This document shows, piece after piece, positions 1 to 10,439 of a DNA stretch of 64,000 nucleotides. Below the pieces are notes generated by a model, which was not told the origin of the DNA, did no database searches, and worked only from the letters and a program-made list of their open reading frames with translations. Origin of the DNA: Pipra filicauda (Eukaryota > Chordata > Aves > Passeriformes > Pipridae); the NCBI RefSeq assembly GCF_003945595.2, contig NW_024104528.1, positions 586,257 to 650,256 on the forward strand, read 5' to 3'. Every line of letters starts with the position of its first letter. The first letter of the stretch is position 1. A program made the position numbers and the translations under genes.

Positions 1-3000
1 TGTAGACAGATACTTTAAAAATCCATTTTATCCGACAAACAAGAACATCATTTTTAGGAAAGGACCACTTAAACCTTTCTTCCTGTACAGCTTGTGTTTT
101 TGACTCACTTGACTACGTGTTGTTCTGCATCCTTTCTGATCAGCACCAGAGAAAGGATGTGAAATGTTCTTTTCCCTTATATGTTCTTTGAAGTCCTGGG
201 AGTAAGAATAAAGACTTCCCCCATGAAAAGATTCCTGTCTATCCAGGAAGCCAGATGCAGTGCGTCCTCCAGAGCTCCCCATCACAAGTAACTGAGTTCT
301 CCCCGAACACCAAATGTTTATGCAGCAAAGCATCAAGGACTGTGAATGACTCCACCACTACATAAATTGCACCCCACAAAGAAAGACACAGGTGACTTAC
401 AACCTTTCCCAGTTGACCTGTCTAACTGCATGGAGCCAAGTCAAGAGCACCAAAATTTTCTAGTGGTGGTTGGACCTAGGGCTGGGATTGACAAATCTGA
501 GTTAATTTCTTCTTCCTGCAGCCTTCTTGAGTGAATATTTACAGTTTATTCCAGATTTAATTCAGCCACCTGTGATCTAGCCCCTATTTTGTCTTGTCTC
601 CTTAGATCAGGGCTGTTGGGAGACTTTGCTGGGCCCCTTTTCCACAGTGCGGTCCTACTCATTCTGGGATCCAGCTGTGCAGGGGATGCTGCTTCTCTGA
701 TGCTCCAATCTGTGATCTGAGGATGGCACAGTGCAACAGAGTGGGCATTGCTGCACAAAGGAATTATAGATAAATTATTCCTACAGAAAGGAAGAGTCAG
801 AGGTGGCTGAGTCATGGGCAAATTTCTAGTCTGACACAGCTGTGGTATAAATATGCTCTAAAAACAGGCTGTGATATTATATCTGCATGGCATGCTACCA
901 CTATAACCCATACATAGTTATTGTTACAGCCTCTGAGAAAGAAAAATAGTTTCCATGTTTCCTACCCTCTTGTGTCCTGAGCCTTTGTATCTGTCCCATG
1001 CCTTGACACGGACATTGTTTGAAAAACTGAGGATTCATTTTTTTCCCCCCAGGGAAGGATTTCCCTGTAAAACTGGTCCTTGCGTGTTCCTGCTGCATGG
1101 AACTGGGTTCTCACTGAGCCCGTGTGCCTGTGTGCCTAAAGCACCACATGTTGATGCTGTGCCTAAGGAACAAGTGCCAAACCAGATCGATTGACTTCAC
1201 AGTGGCTTAAGAATTAAAATGACCTGAAGCACAGGTGGGATTCAGGGGTTAGATTTGCTTGGGGAGACGTTGGGGTGGCTTTTGAAGTACAAGAAACTGT
1301 AGGTTTCTTCCTGGTGAAAAAAGAGACCTGGTTGGGGCTCAGCTAAAAGCAGAGGAAAAGCAAGGAAATAGTGTAAATAGTAAGGGTAAGAAAAGAGGTT
1401 GTAATTAGCATTTCCTGACACATAATAATGCATTAATATTTCAAGAGTTAAAACATAACTGCAGACAGTGACTTTGGAACTGATCTTGTCATAGCAAAAT
1501 TCACATCAGGTTGTGGGTTTTCGAATGCAAAAGCTCTAGTGCAGAGAACCTAAGCGTTAATATAAAAATAATTTTAAGAATGGGTAATTTAAAAGGCCTA
1601 AAGATTGATGCACTGAACACCTTTCCTCAGGTCTAAATATAGGAAGAATTAAAAGTTAGGAACAATTAAAAGAAAGGAAATCTGCTTGAAGTGCTCATCC
1701 ACGAGGCCAAAAGAATAAAAAAACCTTTTGCCAAATGGAAGCTGATGTTTAAACACTTGCCAGGCAAAGTTGTGCTGAGGAATAGAGAGATGCTTCAAAG
1801 TGGCTGCTCATGACAAGGTCCTTCCAGTAGTCTTCGCATATGCCCAGGCATCACACATGAATAGGACAGGAACCACTAGAGAAGACAGGTAGAAAGGATT
1901 CAAGAGAAAAGAAGTTGACCCAGCTCAACTCTATTAACAAGGGATAGCTAAAGGCTAAACAAGGGGGAAAACATGGCATTATCAAGATACAGATTTGTCA
2001 TAAAGGCTGAATTATTAATTTCAAATTTTTAAATTTGAAAGACACCAAACTTGCACATATGTGGCAGTAGCCCATCCACACAGACTAATGTAGGTGAAAT
2101 ACATTGATTATTTTGGGTAATCCTATTGCAGAAGACACAGGACAAGATCAACTGTATTTGTTGTGCCTTAGTTGTTTTATGGCACACATCATTCATTCAA
2201 AGTCTTAAATATTGACTTATCTTCTCAGTAGCAAACTAGAAGAACACCAGTTTTCTTCTTTTCCACTGAAAAGTAGGTAACTTTCCAAGGTCATATAAGG
2301 AGTATGTGGAAAGGAGAAGAATTGTTTTCACCTCTCCTGAATCACATGCTTGTGCTGCCATTTTCCAGTTATTCTTCCTCTCTATCTGTGACTCATGTTT
2401 TCTCTTATAAGCTGTGGAAAAATAGGGGCAAAATGAAATAGCTATCTCCTCCACAGATGGTGGTTCCATTTAGTTTTACTGCTCTGAAATAATAATAATT
2501 AAAAAAAGGATATTGAATTTTGAGGAAAGATCAATTAAAAACAGAAGAAAAGATTGGATGCATTCATCATACTCTTTTTTAAGAGATGACTGGCAGACAG
2601 CATAGGACAAAGAGGATCCTTTTGAAAAGGTTTGCTCTCAGTCCTGTGTTTCTAAATGGTAATGGTCTCTAACTATATACCAACTCTTTCCAACTTCATT
2701 CATCAAACAGAACCTCTAGAGAGACCATGTTGATCCCCATGGCTATAAAATTCCCTCAGTGCTATAATGATCTGAAGGTATAAAAATTCCATGGAAATAA
2801 ATCCCAATTAAATACCCATTAACAATGATGGAAAGATCACTGAGGCTATTAGAGGCAGCCCTAAGACACAGTAACCACACACACAAAATTGTCCGGCTCC
2901 TTATTTATCTGCTTTAATCACTCTAGTGCAAAGAAAAGCCTTCCAAATGCTTCAATAAGTAGTGCTAATTTATTGCAACTGAACTCAGTAGCATTTTCAT

Positions 3001-3836
3001 AAGGCTTAAGTACTTATTATTTGTATTGTGGTGTCAACTAGCAGTTTCAATCCAGATCATTCCCTTTTTCTCAGTGTTATAAGATGTGCTTCTTCTTCCC
3101 ATCCTCCAAAGCAAGAAACAATGGAAGACGCGAGAAACCAATTTTACCCAAACAACACAAAGAGTTGGAGGAACTTGTCTTATTTTACTTGGAAGGTTGT
3201 GGCAAAATCTGGAACTGAGCACACTTTTACAGAGTTTTAACTATAGGAGACTCCTCTTCGATAGGAGGATGCTTTTAAACTCATTGCTGGTAATAAGCTT
3301 GGTTCACAAGTGTGTAATGTTGGCTGATTTCTGTCATGGTCCAGAGATTTAACACAGAACTGAGTAAGCAGATTATTCCTGAAATGCCTACTCCCATGTT
3401 GCCATTCAAACACAACTTTGTTCTTTGAGCATTCAGACATGTCTGATCCCAAATCCAGCTATGAAGCATGCTCCTGCTGAAAATATGACAAGAAGATGGT
3501 CCTCAACCTCATTGGCAGTCAAGCACCATTCAGGGAGCTGAGGAGAGGGCAGCACCCACATGGACTTGATCTATTTATTTACTAATATTGCAAAGACTGT
3601 TTCCCTCTGCACCTTAAACCTTTTTGCTGTGTATAAGTAAAATGAATTCCCACCTTCCTGTGGCAATTTACACCAAGTAAAATCTGGTCTTTGCAACTTC
3701 TTCAAAACCACACTGCAATTATAGCTGCAGACCCACAAAAGTCCAAAGCTGGAATATTCCTGATATTGAAATAGACTGTACCATCCTAACTGCACCATCA
3801 CCTAACAAATGATGTGATCTGTGTGATACACTCTAG
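1..3836. other. unique non-coding sequence
   Basis: I see no gene or recognisable mobile element in this stretch. Open frames are short, overlap on both strands and lack family motifs. The only structured item is an AT-rich perfect palindrome at 2019-2040, listed separately. Confidence 0.6.
2019..2040. repeat. perfect AT-rich inverted repeat
   Basis: Two 10-bp arms (tttcaaattt and aaatttgaaa) are exact reverse complements separated by two T. The motif could extrude as a cruciform or be a symmetric protein-binding site, but its AT richness makes chance plausible. Confidence 0.6.
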
Positions 3837-4140
3837 TCCAGGTTTTGATCTCAACACAGCACACAGAGAACATCGTTGAAAGTGACATGTGATATCTTAC
3901 TGAATTCAGGCTCAGGGAAATTGCCAGCACTTATCTTGCTTGACCAGAGTGCAGCCTTCAAAGCAGTGATCATAAAATCTTATTACTGTACAAAGATTGG
4001 AATTATACACTGGTATCTGTGGTTCACACTTTTTGATTGGTTTAGTCCTTACTTGACTGGGAGATACTGGTTTCTGTCACTAGGAAACTATTCCTCCGTG
4101 CTGCCTTCTTTCTGCCAAGCACCTCCCTTCTCCAAAGGTA
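3837..4140 (+). mobile_element. L2-type LINE reverse transcriptase relic
   Basis: The plus-strand frame that is open from 3849 to 4217 reads like the reverse-transcriptase domain of L2-clade LINEs. In order it shows an HST box (SQHSTQRTSLKVTCDILL), an SGSGK stretch, the RT motif-A block LILLDQSAAFKAV, then WFSPYLTGRYWFLSLGNYSS. In L2 elements motif A reads LLDLSAAFDTV. Here the first Asp is kept but the second is Lys. The GVPQGS block that should follow has decayed beyond recognition, and no FADD/YADD catalytic box follows. A TGA lies just upstream at 3846-3848, inside what would be the SGF box. The 5' part, the remaining RT motifs and the 3' tail are missing. This is an old, inactive fragment. 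Domestication is possible in principle but nothing shows it. I am fairly sure of the L2-like RT identity and less sure of the ends. Confidence 0.75.
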
Positions 4141-7100
4141 TGTGCATTACACATGGCTTCTACAAATTTTGTCCTAACAAGCAGAAGTACAATTTATTTG
4201 GTTTTCCTCAAATCTGAAAGGCCACTACAGCTTCTTATCCAAGTGCCATGAAATCAAAGTAAAAAATGAATGCTTAGCAAGCAAGCACTGTTAAAATTAG
4301 GAACCACTGGCTCTGTATTTTCATCCCCTGACTGAAAACATTTACTTCCACTGCAAATAATTGACGAATCAAATTCAAACTTCCTCAGGAAAGCAAGTGG
4401 TTCTGACCTGGCCCATACACTTTTCATTTCACACTAATAAATCAATATTTTTCTGTTGTTCTTTGTCTTTCCTTCTGCAGGTTACCAGTAGTGTCCTTGC
4501 CCAGTTGGTGTTGCCTTTGTCAGCTGGACTCTGGCTTTTCCTTTCTTTTTGCTAGCACCTGTTTTAAAGACTGCACAAAGTTCCAGAACACACTGTCCAC
4601 CAACTGACTTCAGCAGAGACTTCTTTTTGTAATGCATCACTGTATATTCCCTGGTGCAAGTTTCTGTCCTAATGTTTACACCTGATGGGCCTTGTGCATC
4701 AGTTTTGAAGGAATAAATCACTATCTTTCCCACTTAGCCACAACTATCTTATTTCTGCAGAGCATCATGTGGCCTCCATTTCATTAAAAGGGAAACCTTT
4801 AAACTTCATTTACAGTCATGTAATGGACCTGTAGAAACCTACAGCAATCAGCTCCAAGAAACAAGGTTTCTTAAGAAACTGTGGCACATATTTTTAGTGT
4901 CTTTCAATACATTTTGTCAGTTGGAAATGAGGACAAACTAAGATTACGTGACCAATATGTTTCCTCACAGGTACCTCAGCATCATCATGGGGCAAAGGCT
5001 CCTTCTCAAGCACCGGATTAGAAAATCAGCTTTGATCAAAATCTGTTTATTGAAAGAGACCAAATCCTCGAGCTGGCCACAAACCCTTAGCTTTTAATTC
5101 CTACTGATAATATTCTTGCACAGATATAGGGCTTTTTGGTTTTTTAGTAAGATTGATCAGCTGTATTTAAGACTTTCTAGAGCAAAGGCCTTTAATGAAA
5201 TCTGTGAGAACAAAGATACAATGCTGCTGGTATATCTGATATAGAAAATATATAAACTTTGCTGAGCTTCGCACTCTAAATCCTTGATTTTTGTAGGTTC
5301 TAGATTCCCCAAAATGTAGCTGTTTAGGATGGATTATATCCAACAAACGTCCATCTTACGCTGATTTTTCTTGTGTAAAAGTTTAACCAAAATGACCTAG
5401 CCATTTCCCTGAATGGGCTTAGGAGGATATACATTGTTTTATCTTTGTAGTAAGTGGCTTTCTGGAAACTTCTCCTCCAGGATGCTCTACTGGTTCCCAG
5501 GATGTTTCTTTTAGGAACAGAGGCACTCAGGTGGGGTTACGAACTCATAACCCTGTTCCTTTTCTTACTAGTGAAAACTGTGTAAGTTTACTTCTTTTAA
5601 TTGGAGATGGAAAACAAATTTGACTCTGTTGAGGATCTTTTAGAAATTAAACTTCCAGAAGTTTAAATGGAGATTCTTTAGATGCTGAAGTTTGATTCTC
5701 AACAATTCCCCTGCACCATATGTTTTTCTCCTCATCTGAGTCCTCCCATCCTGACCAGGTCATACAGATGCTGTCCTATGGAATAAAGAAGTGTCTCCCC
5801 ACCTGGGCTCTGTGGCCACATTTCCCAGCCCTAGGAAATGGTTAGCATTGGAATTAATGTGGAGTACTGGAAAATCAAAGAGCAGGAAGGGATCTGCAGT
5901 GCTGGGCTGAAGCAGTGGAAATGCTGGCAGGGTGGGTCTGGGAGGTCGAGTGGGGAAGGGCAAGTTCAGAAAAGCAGGTACAAATTCAAAGGAGAGCATA
6001 GAAATGAGGAAAGGAGGATGCCTGGATGTTTGGGAGGTAGGTATGAAAACACACAGACAAAAGAGCTTGGCTAAATTAATACTGAATCTAGGAGATGTCC
6101 TAGGATCAAATCCTCTCTTGTGCACTTCAAACCCTGTCCAGGTCCTGAAGAAACTGTGAGAACATGTGACAGCACTGCCAGCACATTGAGCCAAGAAGCA
6201 CTTCAGGTAGCCCCAGTGTGAGTAGATTTAACAGGGAAAGCAAGGGGAACAAGACAAGTATAACATTCCCACCCTACACGTCCCACTCACAACACCCACC
6301 ACTGCAGATTCCTTCCCTGGAGACACTCAGAGGACAGAGTAGAGTTCATTGCAAAGTGATAGCTGTGATGACACCTCCCACATAATCTGCAGCCACAACC
6401 AGCAGTAAAAGAGCCTGGACAAGAGCTCGTCCCAGCTGGGTTTTCTCTGTACCCTGCAGCAGAGGGAACATGCTCCCCATGCAGGGGAGTGCTCCATCCC
6501 CAGCCACAGAGCAGAGATTCACTGTGCATGGAGACCGATGGAAAACACCAGAGGGGACAAAATTGCAACCAACGGGTTTGGGATCTCAGTGAGCCATGGC
6601 AGCCCTGGGCTTGACCCCAAGTCTGTTCATGTTCTTTACATGAAACAGTCACTGAGCAAATTTCTTCAGTACCCCGGCCTCATTTGATGAATAGCGAGTC
6701 GTGCAGTATTCTGTTGCAACACATAACTCCATTATTGCTAAGAGGCATGAGGTGAAACTATAGATATTCCTTGACTCCCATCCTATTACTAGTATGAGAC
6801 AAAATGATACATGTGCTGATAAAAGGATTTGAAATGATGGTCTGTGTGTCAGAAGTGCCAGTACAGTCAGAATTATTTTTAAAAGATTATATTAAAGCAT
6901 AAATTAAAAGGCTATCCAGAAAGAAAAGTAGATGACTTCCAATAGGGTATAACATCTATCAAGGTTTAGCATACACTGTGTAGTTACCCTTAATGGGCTC
7001 AGTCTTTCTCATAGATTATTCACATATCCTGTGGGAAGTCAGGCTGGATCCTCTTTCTATCCCCTGTAAACCACGGTTGATAATATCTTTCCATTATATT

Positions 7101-9117
7101 CCTAAGGTGTAGCTATTTCATTTTTACACAAGGGATCCCAGAGCTATTGTGTAGTCCCTAGAAAGCTTTAAAACAATTTGTCTGTGTAGCAATTCTTCTT
7201 TATGCCTCCCAGTTGCACAAAATCTCACATTTTCTTAATTTGATCACATGAAATGTTTGGGCTTGACTACTGAAAGAAATCACAATCTTTTAAAGGGAAA
7301 AAAAAAGAAATGTCTGGAGAGGTTACATGTCTGTGTAATGCATGGACAAACAGTGCTCGGACAATCAATTGCTTGATTAGATACTAATTCCCTGTGGTTT
7401 ATCTTAAAGGTGTATAGTTCAGCCTTTTAGCAAGTTCAGTCTTAAAAGCAGCACATGTACCTGGACAAGTCAATAAAGAAAAAGTAACAATGCTAATAGA
7501 ATGAAGAAGTCCAGTCTTCCTATGGGGGATTTTGCCTCACAAATACTTTTAATTTTTACATTTCTTTTTCTGCTGGAGTTTCCATGAATTACACTAACAG
7601 AGAGAGTATCTGCTGGGAGAACAGTATTTCAAATTACTGTTAACTGCCTAAAAATTGGCCGTAAATACATTTTGGCTTTGTTATTCCTTATTATGACTCA
7701 TTGCTGAATTATCCATTTCTTTATTGGATATGAAGATAAATTAGCAAAACAAATGGAAGTGCTCTAGACAGAAATGCCTGTTATCTTAGGCCTGATCAAT
7801 TCGTTCATTGAGGTTGTTTCCTCCTCACCCTAACTTCCAGGAAAAACTCTTTGCTTCACCATGGGAAACTGATTTCTTCATTCACATGCTATTATTCCTG
7901 AAGATAATGGAGATATTTTAAAAATAACATTATCTAGACCACATTCAGTGAGCCTGGGATAGCTGACAGGAGGTGTATCCATATGATGGGAGCAGATCAA
8001 AGCACTCACAAACCCATGATTCCTTGCATGGTTGGTTGCCTCTAAACTGAACGGAGCTGCTTGGGTGAGACGTGGCCAAAGCTATGAGGTGCTCCTTCTG
8101 AAGCTTTCTTACCCATGAATATTGCCTGCTTCTTAGGACTTACCTCAAGTAAGTAGTTTCCCATCACTGTTAAGCTGGCAGAGCTTCCCCAGCCATGGCA
8201 GCCATGGGCCCCAGCCATGAAAACTCTGCCTGACTCCCTAATTTATTCATGGTGTGGGAGCCCAGCTGCCCTGCCTCTGCTGTGTGATGCTGGTGGCACT
8301 GGTGATCAGGCAGTCCTGGCAGGGATATAGTGGCATGACTTCCTGCATTTTCACAGGAGCCATCTCATGTTCCCTGTCACAGACAAGTTTTCACTTGCTG
8401 GGTTGGAGCTTCTGCATCCTGGGACTGCAGAGCCAGCAAGGATGAAGCTTCCTGTTAGGTCTGAGGTCTGGAAGATTTCTGTCCCATATGGCAGGTTTGA
8501 TGCTGCAGAGACTTTTTCCCCTGTAATATCTAGATCCCAGAGGGGCTGGTTGGGAGCACTTTAATTACAAGGGTTGCAGCACCAGCAGCCTCCAGCTCAG
8601 CTGGTGGATTTGAAAAGTGTCTAAGGGAGCTGCAAGGTGAAAGGCTGAGTCCTGGTGTGCCAACAGGGCTTGGTGCTGTGTCTTCTGTAGCTGCTCTAAT
8701 TCCTTTTATCTTCTTCCAGAGAAGAGCCAAGTTTGTACTTCTGCCCTACAGAGTTTCCCAGTAAATCTAAAGACAGAGAAAGTCTTTACAGACACCTTCA
8801 GCTTTAGAGCCTACCAGAGTCTATTATTGCTCACTAAAAAACAAACTTGAAGTTTTCCTAGGTAGTAGCCTAGTAACCTTCAAGGCAACAGGTATTAGTT
8901 GCAAATGCAATTATATTTAGCCATATTCTGGTACCCACGTCTCCATGATTTTGTATCTGTAACAAATAAGAAGAAGGGAGAAAGAAATAAAGAAAAGTGA
9001 AACCCCATTTTTCCCCTTTTAAAGCAGTGAAAAGGGCATGAACCTCTATAAATAATTCTTTAATAAAAAGAACAAAAACTCCATTGTCCTCCCTGTATAT
9101 CTCTAGAGAATATATTT
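4141..9117. other. unique non-coding sequence
   Basis: I find no supported gene or mobile element here. A 144-codon minus-strand frame at 5760-6194 has no recognisable motif or splice context. Around 7250-7500 the sequence is AT-rich and of uniform complexity, as conserved non-coding DNA often looks, but conservation cannot be judged from one sequence. About 8.16-8.75 kb is somewhat GC-richer with short repeats of ccccagccatg. Confidence 0.55.
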
Positions 9118-9178
9118 TCACAGAATTAGAATCACAGAATATGCCGAGTGGGAAGGGACCCATAAGGATCATCGACTG
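9118..9178 (-). mobile_element. CR1 LINE, extreme 3' tail
   Basis: About 60 bp match the reverse complement of an avian CR1 3' terminus. The tail box (tcacagaattagaatcacag) is followed by a gggaagggaccca block and aaggatcatcga. This is a heavily 5'-truncated minus-strand insertion with no coding content. The 5' breakpoint near 9178 is approximate. Confidence 0.85.
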
Positions 9179-10087
9179 ACTGAAAAGAGTCTGTTTTGAG
9201 TGAAAAACAACAAAAAATGTGGCCACGAGCAGGAACACCTCCTATGAGAAGTAGGAACTGAAGTTGCTTTTAGTACAGTGAAATCAAAAGCTCAAGTCAA
9301 AACTTCAGCCTGTATAACCCCAACTTAAGAAAATCCCAAACCTGAATCTTCTCCAAACCCAAACCTTATAGCAAGAGACATGATGTCCCCATCTAATGGT
9401 CCTGGCTTTCAAAGCTTGTACCCAATCAGACAGGTCTTTGTTTTGTGTTGGATACATTAGTGGGATAGTGCTAGTTCAGAACCACAAAAACTCTTTGATT
9501 AATAAAATTCACAGTGGTGCTGAGAGCTGACATGGGACCTGCTCACCACTTAATTCTCATTTAAGCCCTCAGGCTTAAGTGAAAACTATTTGCCTTGTGC
9601 TGACTTTCTGCACAGGGGTGAATTTCACTCTGTGTCCATGCAACACAACCCAAGATGTAAAGAGGAATGAGAACTATCTCCCTCCATTCCCTCAACATGT
9701 CCCCGATTTCCTTTTAAAATTTCTCTGGTAATTGCTTTGAAATGCTGGCATGTAGACACACTTTGGAGGAGGCACTCATTCAAGAAAATGTGCAAATCTC
9801 CAGGGCTGATTTTGGTTTTCGGAGGATGGAGTTTCCTAAAACAAACCCTTCAAAAAATAAGAAGTTGCTATTTCTCTAACGAATGTATCTTTCTTTTTCA
9901 GTCTGACAGAGTGAAACTTCAATCCTGATGAACATTTGCATGTAATTAAACAGCTCATCTAGCTTTTCCTGATCAAGAGATATGGCATGCAAGCCAAGCA
10001 CCAATGTACAATAAAACAGACTAAATCCTAATTAGCTTCAACTGCTTTTGGGGTTTCTTGGGGAAAATGCACTTTCAAGTCAACTGA
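9179..10087. other. unique non-coding sequence
   Basis: I see no gene or mobile element between the CR1 tail and the SINE. Confidence 0.55.
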
Positions 10088-10101
10088 TGGCTGCATATTA
10101 T
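10088..10101. repeat. target-site duplication, left copy (SINE)
   Basis: The 14-mer tggctgcatattat directly abuts the 3' end of the minus-strand SINE. It is repeated exactly at 10426-10439, as expected for LINE-driven target-primed reverse transcription. Confidence 0.9.
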
Positions 10102-10110
10102 ATGGCCAGT

Positions 10111-10124
10111 CTTCGCGAGCGAAG
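10111..10124 (-). repeat. terminal hairpin of the SINE
   Basis: The arms cttcgc and gcgaag are exact complements around a 2-nt centre, forming a compact stem close to the element's 3' end on the minus strand. A structured 3' end could be what the partner reverse transcriptase recognises; that role is inferred. Confidence 0.65.
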
Positions 10125-10348
10125 GTTTGGGAAAGGTCATTACCCTTCGAGCCTGCGTAGTGGATTTTTTAGGTGAGACCCAGTGTGCGCTGAACTGAGC
10201 CCACCCTTTAATCCTAAGGTTCGTCTGCCGGGGCCGAGCAAGCTTGGACAGTGGCAGTGAGGTCCTCAGGACGTAGGTTTGTTTAGAGTGACCTTCTCTT
10301 AGATGGATGGCCTTACAGGGCTGACGAGCTCCATCTGCCCAGGGGAGT

Positions 10349-10420
10349 TTCCCTGACCGGGAATCAAACCCGGGCCGCAGCGGTGAGAGTGCTGCATCCC
10401 AACCACTAGACCACCAGGGG
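10349..10420 (-). pseudogene. tRNA-Glu(CTC)-like head of the SINE
   Basis: On the minus strand these 72 bases follow the vertebrate tRNA-Glu layout. They contain an A-box (TGGTCTAGTGG), an anticodon loop CTCTCAC with anticodon CTC, the T-arm and B-box (GGTTTGATTCC), and a 3' acceptor strand ending CAGGGAA. Compared with tRNA-Glu-CTC as I remember it there are about seven differences. They include a first acceptor base that no longer pairs (C opposite A) and a C-A mismatch closing the anticodon stem. The head continues directly into the SINE body instead of ending in a T-run terminator. It is therefore an internal promoter, not a working tRNA gene. Confidence 0.88.
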
Positions 10421-10425
10421 TCCCC

Positions 10426-10439
10426 TGGCTGCATATTAT
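10426..10439. repeat. target-site duplication, right copy (SINE)
   Basis: This is an exact copy of the 14-mer at 10088-10101. It lies at the 5' (tRNA-head) side of the minus-strand SINE. Confidence 0.9.

Larger units (their letters stand above)
10102..10425 (-). mobile_element. tRNA-Glu-derived SINE, full length
   Basis: This is a 324-bp insertion bounded by perfect 14-bp target-site duplications. Read on the minus strand it starts with a tRNA-Glu-like head (10420 down to 10349) that keeps RNA polymerase III A-box and B-box sequences. A body of roughly 230-250 bp follows, which I do not recognise. It ends in a short palindromic hairpin (10124-10111) and ACTGGCCAT. There is no poly(A) tail and no CR1 octamer tail. 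The insertion is visibly richer in CpG than its flanks (cttcgcgagcgaag, ttcgagcctgcg, gccggggccgag), which together with the intact duplications suggests a fairly young copy. SINEs do not code for protein, so the 119-codon frame across it (10075-10434) is not a gene. The enzyme that moved it is unknown. The lack of a CR1-type tail argues against CR1, and an RTE-type LINE is one possibility. Confidence 0.88.

Noticed and set aside
5760..6194. 144-codon minus-strand ORF
   Set aside because: No domain, Pro/Leu/Phe-rich low-information product, overlapping plus-strand frames, no splice or promoter context.
10349..10420. Functional tRNA-Glu gene
   Set aside because: Acceptor and anticodon stem mismatches, no T-run terminator directly downstream, and a continuous SINE body with flanking duplications.
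10075..10434. 119-codon minus-strand ORF as a gene
   Set aside because: It lies almost exactly on the tRNA-Glu SINE, including its pol III promoter and target-site duplications; SINEs do not code for protein.
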